Assembly: GCA_018402485.1 (NCBI GenBank)
Contig: JAGYIY010000001.1
Span: forward strand, 590,001 to 654,000
Source of the DNA: Roseivirga sp.
GTDB lineage: Bacteria > Bacteroidota > Bacteroidia > Cytophagales > Cyclobacteriaceae
DNA length: 64,000 bases
Direction: 5' to 3'
The translations under genes and the position numbers were made by a program. The notes beneath the pieces are model-generated. The model was not told the origin of the DNA and did no database searches. It saw nothing but the letters and a program-made list of their open reading frames with translations. This document shows, in pieces, positions 43,056 to 51,954 of the stretch (position 1 is the first letter of the stretch; each line of letters begins with the position of its first letter).

Positions 43056-43280
43056 TAACATTTGCAATCAATTGTACCATACTTTCAACCTGTCAAAAAA
43101 GAAAACCACTTACTAAACAAGCTGTCAAATAACTTTGAGCTTACCTACAGAATACCCGCTGGTTTAACCAGATGGCAGTATTATGGTTAACATTACGGCA
43201 CTTCATCACCATTAAAGAATTAGATCAGGAGAACCCTTCTGTTCAATGCATTTGTTCGATGAGTTACTCCATACAGCAAA
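43056..43280. other. intergenic region after ileS
   Basis: A 225-bp gap between the convergent ileS and kinase genes. It holds a short palindrome CTGGTTTAACCAG at 43151-43163 without a T-run. No gene or clear terminator is visible. Confidence 0.4.
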
Positions 43281-45608
43281 CTAGGTTTTTACCACAGGTA
43301 AAGTGAACGAGATCGTAGTGCCCACATTCAATTCACTTGCTAGTTGTAGCTCTCCTTTATTTTGTTTGATAAAATTTTTGCACAATTTAAGCCCTAACCC
43401 TGTTCCTTTTTCGTCTGCTGTACCAGGTGTTGAATAAAATTCACTTTCAGACATAATTCTCTCAATATTTGCTTCTGATATGCCTTGGCCGGTATCAATA
43501 ATTTTTATTTCAATGTAATCCACAGTTGTGGCAAGTTCTATGCGAATGAGGCCTTCCTTATGGGTGAATTTAAGTGCATTAGATAAAAGATTGCGGAGAA
43601 TAAGTTTCACCATATCTGGATCTGCATATGCCACAAACGCTTCGGAAGGATTAAATACAATATGAATACCTTTTTGTTTAGCAATATATTTAATGCTAAG
43701 TATGCTTTCTTCAATAATATCTTTAATATTAATAACCTGTGGGCTATGCTTTATTTGTTCTAAATTACTCCTTGCCCAGTTTAATAAATTTTCTAACAGC
43801 TGAAAAGTGCTTTTTGACAATTCTTTTTGAGAGTCTAAAAACATATGAAGTGTTTCTTTTTCTAAGCCATTTTGATCTGAAACCATCTCCGAGATTTGCA
43901 TCATCGATCCAATGGGTCCTCTAAGGTCGTGAGCTATGATTGAAAAGAATTTATCTTTTGTACTGTTAAGACTTCTCAATTCCTCCTCAATCCTTTTTTG
44001 ACCATCAATATCTATGTGTGTGCCAATGGCTCTTTTTGGTTTATTTTCATCGTCATACTCAATAATTTTACCTTTGTCGCTCACCCATTTCCAATCCCCA
44101 GATTTTGTTAATAGACGATGTGTGTTTTCGTAATAATCAATTTTGCCCTCAATATGAAGGTTTAAATCTTTCATAACAGAGGCCATATCATCTGGATGAA
44201 CAAGCTTTTCCCAAGTGCTTATATTAGGCTCTATCTCACTCCGGGCATAGCCTAGCATTTGCCACCATATATCATTGAAGTAAACCTCACCTGATTGAAC
44301 ATCCCAATCCCATAAACCGGCTTCCGTATTTTCAATGGCTAATTTTTGCCTAATTTCACTTTCTCTTAGTTGCTTTTGAAATATTTGCCTTTCAAAAGAA
44401 TTCGAAATGATACCTGAAATGGTTCGCAATAAATCTATTTCTTCCTTCTCCCAAATTTTTTCTTTGATACATTCATCAAAACCAATAAATCCGAAAAAGT
44501 GATTTTGTACAAAGAGCGGAAAAACCAAAATGGATTGAATTGCCTGGGGCTCGAGGACTGAAAGGATATCATCTGGTAACTCTTTGATATTATTAGATAA
44601 GAGTTTCCCATTTTTTTCTAGTATCTCCTTCCATGATGGGATGATTTCATATGGGATGTCTTGCAGTTCTTGCATTTGTGGACTTATCCCTTCATTACAC
44701 CATTCGTAGGTATTACTTGTTTCTGTTCCAGCTGAATTATCTTGAAAAATATAGACCCGGCTTACCTCTGTGTGCTTACCTAATAAACTTAGCGTATGAT
44801 TTACTTTTTCGCTTAAATTATCTACCGTTAAAAAATTTTGTGATATATCGGCAAGAAGGGTTTGTTGATAAAGACTCTTTTTTAACTTTTCTTCTGAGGC
44901 TTTAAGGAGAGAGATATCTATTGCAGAAGTCAATACATAATAATGGGCATGCATTTTAATGGGAGTCATTGAGAAAAGAGCATGAAAGGGTTTCCCCTCC
45001 TTAGTTCTCATCACAATATATTCATTTGAAATAGATGCAAGCGCATTCATTTTTTCAATAAAGTCATTCGGCTCAAGATCATCATAAAATAGATTGAACT
45101 GCCACAAACTTTTCCCAAGCAATTCTGACTTTTTGTAGGCCAATCTATCTAAAAACCTCCTATTTACGTCTATCAGAACCCCGCTGTCTATTTCAGATAT
45201 GGCCATTAATAATTGATTGTTATCAAATATAACTTGGAATGATTCGTCTAAAACTGGAGTTTCATAAAGATTTTTACTTACCAGAATGTGGGCATCTTCA
45301 TTATTCCATTTTCCCTGATGTATTTTTGTTTCAACAGGAATGCTAATACCTTGTGCCGATACAAGTGGAAGGGTACAAATTGCTGTTGAGCCTTCAATCA
45401 TTTCAGATAATATCTGCTGAGCCTTATCTCTATTTTCAAGGGAAAATAAGGACAATATGTTTTTCCCAATAAGATGATCATGATGGAATAAGAGTACATC
45501 AGATACTGCATTATTACAATCAATAACATTCATGTCTAAACTTAATATAAACACAAAACTATTTACTGATTTAAATAACTTCTTGCTATCTGTTGAATTT
45601 ATACTCAT
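43281..45608 (-). CDS. PAS/GAF-domain sensor histidine kinase
   Basis: The 775-residue protein has no membrane segments and is probably cytoplasmic. Reading from the start: two PAS domains (about 10-115 and 125-235), a GAF domain (about 265-410), a PAS_3-type domain (425-540) with WDVQSGEVYFND, then HisKA and HATPase. The phospho-accepting histidine is H560 in IIAHDLRGPIG. The ATP-binding boxes are LRNLLSNALKFT, DTGQGIS and GTGLGLKLC. It should autophosphorylate on sensing a soluble or internal signal and pass the phosphate to a response regulator. No regulator gene lies nearby, so it is an orphan kinase. Confidence 0.9.
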   Translation of the reverse strand: MSINSTDSKKLFKSVNSFVFILSLDMNVIDCNNAVSDVLLFHHDHLIGKNILSLFSLENRDKAQQILSEMIEGSTAICTLPLVSAQGISIPVETKIHQGKWNNEDAHILVSKNLYETPVLDESFQVIFDNNQLLMAISEIDSGVLIDVNRRFLDRLAYKKSELLGKSLWQFNLFYDDLEPNDFIEKMNALASISNEYIVMRTKEGKPFHALFSMTPIKMHAHYYVLTSAIDISLLKASEEKLKKSLYQQTLLADISQNFLTVDNLSEKVNHTLSLLGKHTEVSRVYIFQDNSAGTETSNTYEWCNEGISPQMQELQDIPYEIIPSWKEILEKNGKLLSNNIKELPDDILSVLEPQAIQSILVFPLFVQNHFFGFIGFDECIKEKIWEKEEIDLLRTISGIISNSFERQIFQKQLRESEIRQKLAIENTEAGLWDWDVQSGEVYFNDIWWQMLGYARSEIEPNISTWEKLVHPDDMASVMKDLNLHIEGKIDYYENTHRLLTKSGDWKWVSDKGKIIEYDDENKPKRAIGTHIDIDGQKRIEEELRSLNSTKDKFFSIIAHDLRGPIGSMMQISEMVSDQNGLEKETLHMFLDSQKELSKSTFQLLENLLNWARSNLEQIKHSPQVINIKDIIEESILSIKYIAKQKGIHIVFNPSEAFVAYADPDMVKLILRNLLSNALKFTHKEGLIRIELATTVDYIEIKIIDTGQGISEANIERIMSESEFYSTPGTADEKGTGLGLKLCKNFIKQNKGELQLASELNVGTTISFTLPVVKT

Positions 45609-45875
45609 CTATATATTTATAGTTTTATTAACTATTTCTGATTTGCTGGTGCTTAACTAAGAGATTTAAACGAACACCTAGCTAACAAAATAAAGAGACG
45701 AATCGTTTAGAAATGTAAAAATAACCAAATTTATTTTACAAAATACGGTGTATTTTGAAGTGAACAGTTATTTTAGACAAATCATAAGAGTGATGAAAGA
45801 CTTGGTAAAAGCCTTAATCCATCGCCCAAAAAACCTTCATTCCACCCATCTTCATAAAGCCCCGTGAAAAAACGA
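45609..45875. other. intergenic region
   Basis: A 267-bp AT-rich gap between two minus-strand genes. It should contain the kinase promoter. No gene or stable hairpin was recognised. Confidence 0.35.
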
Positions 45876-46910
45876 CTAGTTTTTCTTTTTCAAAATTTTG
45901 ACAATTGCGTTGTACATGATTTCAGACATATTCCAGTTATAGCCATCAAAGTTTACCGTGTTTGTAAATTGAATGACGACAGTGTCTATATCCTTATGAT
46001 ACTTAGCAATCGTTTGGTATCCGGGTATCAATCCCGTATGTTCATACTTGTAAATGGAGGAATAGATTTCTTGTTCTTTTTTATCTCTAAAAACAGAGCC
46101 ATCATTTAATGCTCGAATAAAGGTGCTTAAATCTCCAGCAGTCGATAGCATTGAGCCCATATTATTCGTTTTTAAATCCGTATTGTAGCCAACATAGTAA
46201 CCGCTCATCACATTATCAATGTTTACAGCTTGAATTGAGGCAAAAGTGTGCTTTAAGTTCAATGGATTTAAAATCTCTCTTTGTATGTAATCAAATTTAT
46301 CATGGCCAAGAACCTGGTTCATGATTCTGCCAAGTAATAAGTAATTGGTGTTAGAATATTCGTAATCTTCATCGGGTTTAAAGTTTGCTGGTTGATCTAA
46401 AACCAAAGCAAGTTGTTCATCTTCGCTTTCTTTTGGAGCTGCCCAATACATATATGTGTCGGTAAAGTTTGGAATACCACTTCTATGCTTAACCAACATC
46501 TGCAACGTAATTTTATTAGAATACTCTATTCTATCGTTCAATTCGGGTAAATAGTCTGAAAGTGTTTTTTCTAAAGATAATTTTCCATCTCGCACCAATT
46601 TTGCAATGGCCACTGCAACATACAATTTACTAACACTTGCAATTTTAAATAATGCATTGGGGTCTGCTGGAATTTTATTTTCTCTGTTTTTATAGCCTGA
46701 TGTATAAAATTGGGATTGATTTCCCGTTTTGTTTACACAAACTACTATACCATCAAACCCGTAATCTGTAGCTTTATCAACTTGCTTTTGAATATTGTTC
46801 GGAAGAGGCTCGATCCAAGCGGTTACAATAGGCCATGGAACGAAATAAAAGGACATTATTGTTCCTAAAAACAATAAAATTCTAATTACCTTTTTTGTTT
46901 TTTTAGCCAT
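45876..46910 (-). CDS. beta-lactamase-related serine hydrolase
   Basis: The 344-residue protein is of the class C beta-lactamase/PBP-like family. One membrane segment or uncleaved signal is at residues 10-30 (RILLFLGTIMSFYFVPW). The SxxK motif is S92-V-S-K95 and the YxN motif is the Tyr-Ser-Asn in EYSNTNYLLLG. The third motif could be in KYEHTGLIPGYQT (HTG). Such proteins are esterases, peptidases or D-aminoacylases more often than true beta-lactamases. It probably faces the periplasm. No linked gene suggests a substrate. Confidence 0.85.
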   Translation of the reverse strand: MAKKTKKVIRILLFLGTIMSFYFVPWPIVTAWIEPLPNNIQKQVDKATDYGFDGIVVCVNKTGNQSQFYTSGYKNRENKIPADPNALFKIASVSKLYVAVAIAKLVRDGKLSLEKTLSDYLPELNDRIEYSNKITLQMLVKHRSGIPNFTDTYMYWAAPKESEDEQLALVLDQPANFKPDEDYEYSNTNYLLLGRIMNQVLGHDKFDYIQREILNPLNLKHTFASIQAVNIDNVMSGYYVGYNTDLKTNNMGSMLSTAGDLSTFIRALNDGSVFRDKKEQEIYSSIYKYEHTGLIPGYQTIAKYHKDIDTVVIQFTNTVNFDGYNWNMSEIMYNAIVKILKKKN

Positions 46911-47130
46911 CCCATTTTCTGTACAATGCTATTTTCAAATTTCGTTCATTCTCTCTGAAGCCCAAAAGCTTTAGGAGCAAAAACAGTCCTTTTGTTTTTT
47001 AAGCGTTGACCTTTTGAGTTTGGCACCTATGGCTCCAATGGTAAGTAGATGCATTGTTGTTAGTTGTAAGACAAAGCAGCATAGCGCATAATGCATAGCT
47101 CAAGCGTTACAAAGCCTTACTAATAAGCTC
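46911..47130. other. intergenic region
   Basis: A 220-bp gap between the serine hydrolase and pdhA genes, both on the minus strand. It includes the promoter region of the hydrolase. No gene, tRNA or convincing terminator was found. Confidence 0.35.
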
Positions 47131-48159
47131 TTACTCCGTAATAAAAGGGTAATCTTCCTGTACGTAAACATCTTTGTAAGCTTCTGACGGATCGGGGTAA
47201 GCAGAGTTTTCGGCAAACTCCACACTTTCTTTAACCACTTCCTTCAATCTATTGTCAATCTCATTCAGCTCGTCTTCTGTAGCCCATTTGTTTTCTAGTA
47301 AAACAGAACGCACATACTCAATAGGATCGCGGTCTTTGTATTCTGAAAGTTCGTCTTTTGTTCTATACTTGGCAGGGTCAGACATACTGTGCCCTTTGTA
47401 GCGATAGGTTCTGAATTCCAACAAACTAGGCCCATTCCCTTTGCGGGCCCGTTCTGCCGCCTCTTCTACAGCCACATGTACATTTTCAGGATTCATGGCA
47501 TCTACCGGAGCCGAAGGCATATCGTAGGCCTCACCCAAGGTGTACAGTTCCGTCACATTGGAAGTTCTTTGAACCGATGTTCCCATGGCATAGCCATTAT
47601 TTTCTATCACAAAGATGACCGGCAGTTTCCATGTCATGGCCATATTCAAGGCCTCATGGAAAGCACCTTGACGCACCGCACCATCACCCATAAAACAGAT
47701 GCAAACATTACCTGTTTTGTTGTATTTCTCAGCAAATGCAATGCCAGCCCCAAGGGGAACCTGACCACCCACAATGCCATGGCCACCAAAAAAGTTATGT
47801 TCCTTATCGAACATGTGCATAGAACCTCCTTTACCTTTGGAAATACCCGTTTCTTTGGCCATTAATTCAGCCATTATTTTTTTAGGGTCACTGCCCAATG
47901 CCAACGGATGACCATGGTCTCTATAAGCTGTAATGAATTTATCATCTTTGGTCAGGGCACTTACAGAACCGCTGGAACAAGCCTCTTGGCCTATGTATAA
48001 ATGACAAAAACCACTTATTTTTTGTTGCCCGTACAACTGTCCCGCTTTTTCCTCAAAGCGTCTTTGAAGTAACATGTTTTCAAACCAAAACCGATAGGTT
48101 TCTTCAGAGAATTTATTTTTTTTAGTGGCCTTGGCCTTTGTCGTTCCTTTTGTTGCCAT
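47131..48159 (-). CDS. pdhA: pyruvate dehydrogenase E1 alpha subunit
   Basis: The 342-residue protein is the alpha subunit of the thiamine-diphosphate E1 component, which decarboxylates pyruvate and passes the acetyl group to lipoyl-E2. The cofactor motif is GDGAVRQGAFHEALNMA through VIENNGYAMG (GDG...NN). The phosphorylation-loop-type segment YRYKGHSMSDPAKYR and the HLYIGQEAC segment are conserved. It ends DYPFITE. The gene stands alone here; E1 beta and E2 genes are not in the window. It is divergent from recF, with a 96-bp gap between starts. Confidence 0.93.
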   Translation of the reverse strand: MATKGTTKAKATKKNKFSEETYRFWFENMLLQRRFEEKAGQLYGQQKISGFCHLYIGQEACSSGSVSALTKDDKFITAYRDHGHPLALGSDPKKIMAELMAKETGISKGKGGSMHMFDKEHNFFGGHGIVGGQVPLGAGIAFAEKYNKTGNVCICFMGDGAVRQGAFHEALNMAMTWKLPVIFVIENNGYAMGTSVQRTSNVTELYTLGEAYDMPSAPVDAMNPENVHVAVEEAAERARKGNGPSLLEFRTYRYKGHSMSDPAKYRTKDELSEYKDRDPIEYVRSVLLENKWATEDELNEIDNRLKEVVKESVEFAENSAYPDPSEAYKDVYVQEDYPFITE

Positions 48160-48255
48160 TTGTCTATTTTTGTGATTGCCTCAAAACGAGTATGTGCTTT
48201 CAATAGTTACATTAGAATTGCGAAAATAAGACAAAAAGGCTCAACTTTGAAATTA

Positions 48256-49365
48256 ATGTACCTCGAATCTCTTCGGCTTATTCACTTCAAAAACTACAAA
48301 AAAATAGAATTGTCGTTTTCGCCTCAAATCAACTGCTTTTTGGGAAGCAACGGAAGTGGTAAAACCAACTTACTAGACGCCATTTATTATCTTTCTTTCA
48401 CCAAAAGTGCCGAACAAACACAAGATATACAGTGCATTCAGCATGAAAATGATTTTTTTTCTCTTCAGGGTAAATATGCCTTATCCGATAAAATCAAAAC
48501 CGTATTTTGTGCCTTCCAGCAAGGTAAAAAAAAGCAGATCAAGCTAGATGAAAAAGCATACCAAAGACATGCGGAACACATTGGCCGTTTTCCAGCCGTA
48601 TTGATCGCTCCCAATGATACAGATGTTATTCGGGGTAGCAGTGAAGACCGCAGGCGGTTTTTCGATGGCATCATTGCACAAGCCAATAAAGCCTATCTGA
48701 ACAACTTAATGGCCTATCAGCGTGTACTGAAACAGCGCAACCGCCTGCTCAAGCAATTTGCCGAAAACGAACCCTTCGATGCAACCTTGTTAGAAACCTA
48801 TACCGACCAATTGATTACTTTAGGTACTCATATTTACGAAGCGCGGCACGCATTTCTCAAAGACTTTGAACCGCTGCTGATAGAACATTATGCCACACTT
48901 AGCGATGAACAAGAACCCATAGGCATTACTTACGAAAGCCATCATCAGGGAGATATTCACGAAGCCTTTGCCGCAAGCCTTCAAAAAGACCGCATCTTAA
49001 AGCGAACAAATCGAGGCATACACCGCGATGAGTTTCATTTTGAAATGAAAGAACGGCTGATTAAAAATTATGGGTCGCAAGGACAGCAAAAGTCTTACCT
49101 GATAGCCCTAAAAATGGCCAACTTCCACTACCTCAAAACTCAAATGGAAGTAAAGCCTTTGTTGTTGCTCGATGATATTTTCGACAAGCTAGACGATCAA
49201 CGCATCGAAAAATTACTGACCATGGTGGCTTCCGATGCTTTTGGTCAAATTTTTATCACCGATGCCCGACCCGAACGGTCTAAAACGCATTTTGGCAAAC
49301 TACAACAAAAACATCGGTTCTTCCGTGTGGTCGACGGATGTGTGGAAGAGGAAAAAGAAGGTTAA
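48256..49365 (+). CDS. recF: DNA replication and repair protein RecF
   Basis: The 369-residue protein has the RecF architecture: an N-terminal Walker A motif GSNGSGKT (residues 30-37), and a C-terminal Walker B in LLLLDDIFDKLDDQR. The RecF/SMC-type segment GSQGQQKSYLIALKM is the ABC signature region. RecF binds gaps in DNA with RecO and RecR to load RecA. I use ATG at 48256 because MYLESLRLIHFKNYK is the usual RecF start; an upstream extension to 48160 has no family support. Neither dnaA, dnaN nor gyrB is nearby, unlike in many bacteria. Confidence 0.93.
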   Translation: MYLESLRLIHFKNYKKIELSFSPQINCFLGSNGSGKTNLLDAIYYLSFTKSAEQTQDIQCIQHENDFFSLQGKYALSDKIKTVFCAFQQGKKKQIKLDEKAYQRHAEHIGRFPAVLIAPNDTDVIRGSSEDRRRFFDGIIAQANKAYLNNLMAYQRVLKQRNRLLKQFAENEPFDATLLETYTDQLITLGTHIYEARHAFLKDFEPLLIEHYATLSDEQEPIGITYESHHQGDIHEAFAASLQKDRILKRTNRGIHRDEFHFEMKERLIKNYGSQGQQKSYLIALKMANFHYLKTQMEVKPLLLLDDIFDKLDDQRIEKLLTMVASDAFGQIFITDARPERSKTHFGKLQQKHRFFRVVDGCVEEEKEG

Positions 49366-49368
49366 ACC

Positions 49369-50430
49369 TTACCTCCAACCCAATCTCGCTACACGCCCTT
49401 GCGCACCAGAGGCCCAGGCAGATTCACCATTTTCCGTGACAGAAACTGCATAATATTGGCCTTCCATGGTAGTGAATTGTTCATCTCCCACCTTTCGGTA
49501 ATCTGCACTTTCACGTCCGACAGCCAAAACCCACCCATTTTGTAAAAAAGCCACTGCTGAACGGTAGCCTTTGGGCTTATGCTCTGCCCGAAGTGGAAAC
49601 CAACTGTGTCCGGCATCGGTGGTATAAGCTGCATTGATGTTCGTCAAGGAATCTCCACGATAATCCCCACCTACCATAAGACCTTCGTTTTTATTCAGAA
49701 AATCGATGGAAAAAATACCTGCGGTGGGTACTCCTGACTGCAGTGGCGTGATGGTTTTTTGCCAGGTTTCCCCCTTGTCGAAGGAATAAAACAGGCTGGC
49801 TTCAATACCACCCAACCCAATGTACACTTGCTTTTCCCCAACGGTGCGCAAACATGTGCCACTCGCTGCAAAACCACCTTGCCCGGGCAAAGCAATTGGC
49901 CGTTGGGCATAAGGTAAAGGATGCCATGAAGCTCCGCCATCTTGGGTTTTTAAAATCAGCAGACGCCCCTCCACGGCATCGCCAAAAGCGATACCTTCTT
50001 GGTCATTCCAAAAATCCATGGCATCGTAAAAAGTACCCGGCTCATTACTAAAGTACGTTTGCTCCCAGGTTTGGCCACCGTCTTTTGTCAAGTAAATGGT
50101 GGCGGGTAACCCGGCACTCAGCACCAATGCCTTTTGGTCATCAAAGGCCTGAATGTCACGAAAATCGAGGGTATCGGCACCAGGTATAGGTCTTTGCTGC
50201 CAAGTGGTTCCGGCATCGGTGGTGCGCAACACCATACCCCCACTACCACTGGCCCAAGCCACTGAATCTGAAACTGCCGCCAGCCCCCTCAGGCTATTTT
50301 TTACACCTGTGGACGTAGCTTGCCAATAAGGAATTTTTTCTTCGGTTTCTACCGTGTTTTCTTTGTTTTCAGTTGTGCCACAGCCCAAGAGAAGTAGTAG
50401 AACAAAAAAGAAGCCTAAATACTTTTTCAT
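49369..50430 (-). CDS. Ycf48/BNR-repeat lipoprotein
   Basis: The 353-residue lipoprotein (LLLLGC, about Cys17) contains repeats like TTDAGTTWQQRP, TKDGGQTWEQT, TQDGGASWHPLP and FDKGETWQKT. These are Asp-box (BNR) motifs of a beta-propeller in the Ycf48/WD-like family. Ycf48 helps photosystem II assembly in photosynthetic cells; in Bacteroidota such proteins are exported and of unknown role. It ends 3 bp after the convergent recF stop. The unknown lipoprotein gene upstream overlaps it by 4 bp, so these two are probably one operon. Confidence 0.83.
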   Translation of the reverse strand: MKKYLGFFFVLLLLLGCGTTENKENTVETEEKIPYWQATSTGVKNSLRGLAAVSDSVAWASGSGGMVLRTTDAGTTWQQRPIPGADTLDFRDIQAFDDQKALVLSAGLPATIYLTKDGGQTWEQTYFSNEPGTFYDAMDFWNDQEGIAFGDAVEGRLLILKTQDGGASWHPLPYAQRPIALPGQGGFAASGTCLRTVGEKQVYIGLGGIEASLFYSFDKGETWQKTITPLQSGVPTAGIFSIDFLNKNEGLMVGGDYRGDSLTNINAAYTTDAGHSWFPLRAEHKPKGYRSAVAFLQNGWVLAVGRESADYRKVGDEQFTTMEGQYYAVSVTENGESAWASGAQGRVARLGWR

Positions 50431-51242
50431 TGCATTTTCAATGCTGCCAAATCTGGTTTTTCAGGAGTGGTGTACACCGATTCTGGGAGCTCGTCAAAAA
50501 CCATTATATCTTCCATTTTAGCCATTTCACGGTCATCAGACAGCTTGATGATTCCGTAGGTCTGGTAATTTTTCCAAGGGTTCACAAAGCGAGGCTCTTC
50601 GGCATCGGCTGTTGGGTAATAAGCCCATTGGCTCACCAAACGTGTTGTTTTATCTACCCAAACAAAGTATTTGTTCTGTGGGGTACGCCCTACCCCTTGA
50701 AAGGTCAACTGTAATTTGTCAGCTGGTTCGCCTGCCTGGGTGGTATCTTCCCCAACATATTTCAGGGTTACGCCTGAATCTTTCAATTTAAATGGCATCA
50801 CCATCCAATAAGAATCATTGATCCAGATACTTTTGGCCTGCCGCATGCGTGTTTTGAGAGAATCTTGACTTACTGCCAACGCTTCACCACCTTCATACAC
50901 GCTCCCGGTTTCATCGTTGATGTTTACCAAATAGGTAGTGGTTCCATCATCAATCCGCACATTACCGGTCCATTTGTCCCAAATCAAGGCTCTTCTGCCG
51001 AAAAATGTCCAGCAGATGTGGCGCGTGTTGTCCCAAGCAGCACGCCCGCCCATGGCTTCCATCACTTCATCGGCAATGGCCATGGCCTTGGGATCGGATT
51101 CTGCAAAGTTAAAGCCTTCGGCAGGAGTATTTTCCACCGAAATAGCTACTTGAGCTGTTTCCGTTTCTTCGGTGGCTTGTTGGCACGCCGTGGCCAAAAT
51201 GGCAAAGACAAATAGAAGTGAAATCGTTTTGCAGGTTTTCAT
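50427..51242 (-). CDS. exported lipoprotein, LolA-like fold suspected
   Basis: The 271-residue protein has a lipoprotein signal (LATAC, about Cys20). The mature part is beta-rich with segments such as NTRHICWTFFGRRALIWDKW, TTTYLVNINDETG, DKLQLTFQGVGRTP, NKYFVWVDKTTRLVSQWAYY. This alternation resembles outer-membrane lipoprotein carrier-type (LolA/LolB) folds and DUF6503-like proteins, but no family was firmly recognised. The gene overlaps the Ycf48-like gene by 4 bp. Divergent recX starts 79 bp away. Confidence 0.7.
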   Translation of the reverse strand: MKTCKTISLLFVFAILATACQQATEETETAQVAISVENTPAEGFNFAESDPKAMAIADEVMEAMGGRAAWDNTRHICWTFFGRRALIWDKWTGNVRIDDGTTTYLVNINDETGSVYEGGEALAVSQDSLKTRMRQAKSIWINDSYWMVMPFKLKDSGVTLKYVGEDTTQAGEPADKLQLTFQGVGRTPQNKYFVWVDKTTRLVSQWAYYPTADAEEPRFVNPWKNYQTYGIIKLSDDREMAKMEDIMVFDELPESVYTTPEKPDLAALKMQ

Positions 51243-51321
51243 ACGTCTGGGTTCTTTCGGATGAAATTACGGCTTTCTTTGGGCTGGAACAAATCCAAAC
51301 AAAGCTTTGTATTTTTGACAC

Positions 51322-51822
51322 ATGGAGTACTTCGGGGAACAACCTAGAAAAAAAACCTACGACCGCAAAACCGCCAAAGCTAAGGCAGAGCACTTCTGCG
51401 CCTATCAAGAACGCAGCCAACAGCAGGTGCGCGATAAACTTTACGATTATGGCTTGCCTGCTGAGGATGTAGAGGAAATCATTTCTGAACTCATTACCGA
51501 AAATTTTATCAATGAAGAGCGCTTTGCCCGAGCATTTATCGGGGGAAAATTTCGCAGCAAGAAATGGGGGAAAAGAAAAATATTGCAACAGTTGTACCCC
51601 CATAACCTCAGTAAATATTGCATTCAAAAAGGCATGGAAGAAATTGAGGAGGACGACTACCGTCAAACCCTACAAGAACAGGCTGAAAAAAAGCGTCAAC
51701 AAATCAAGGACAGGTCGTACTACATTGTTCAAGGCAAGCTGAAGCAATACCTGATCGGTCGTGGGTTCGAGCCGGAACTGGTCAATGCAGTTGTAGCAGA
51801 AATGCTAGAAAAAGATCCTTGA
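51322..51822 (+). CDS. recX: RecX-family recombination regulator
   Basis: The 166-residue basic protein matches RecX, which binds RecA filaments and limits their activity. The segments SQQQVRDKLYDYGLP, ISELITENFINEERFARAF and GKRKILQQLYP are typical. The three-helix repeats are visible across about residues 20-160. No recA lies beside it. A terminator-type hairpin follows about 135 bp downstream. Confidence 0.88.
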   Translation: MEYFGEQPRKKTYDRKTAKAKAEHFCAYQERSQQQVRDKLYDYGLPAEDVEEIISELITENFINEERFARAFIGGKFRSKKWGKRKILQQLYPHNLSKYCIQKGMEEIEEDDYRQTLQEQAEKKRQQIKDRSYYIVQGKLKQYLIGRGFEPELVNAVVAEMLEKDP

Positions 51823-51954
51823 TGAATGACCCGTACGGCTTTTTAAACTTTCCCTGCCTTGGAACAATTCCAAAAGTGATGAAAAAGCGAAAGGTGAAAA
51901 AAGGCGATGTATTGGTCTTGAATATGGCTAGCCGCTGAGGTTTTGCCATTCAAA

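Noticed and set aside
43151..43163. palindrome CTGGTTTAACCAG after ileS
   Set aside because: Too short and without a T-run, so not called as a terminator or operator.
48160..48255. N-terminal extension of RecF
   Set aside because: RecF proteins begin at the MYLESLRLIHF segment, so the 32 added residues are spurious.
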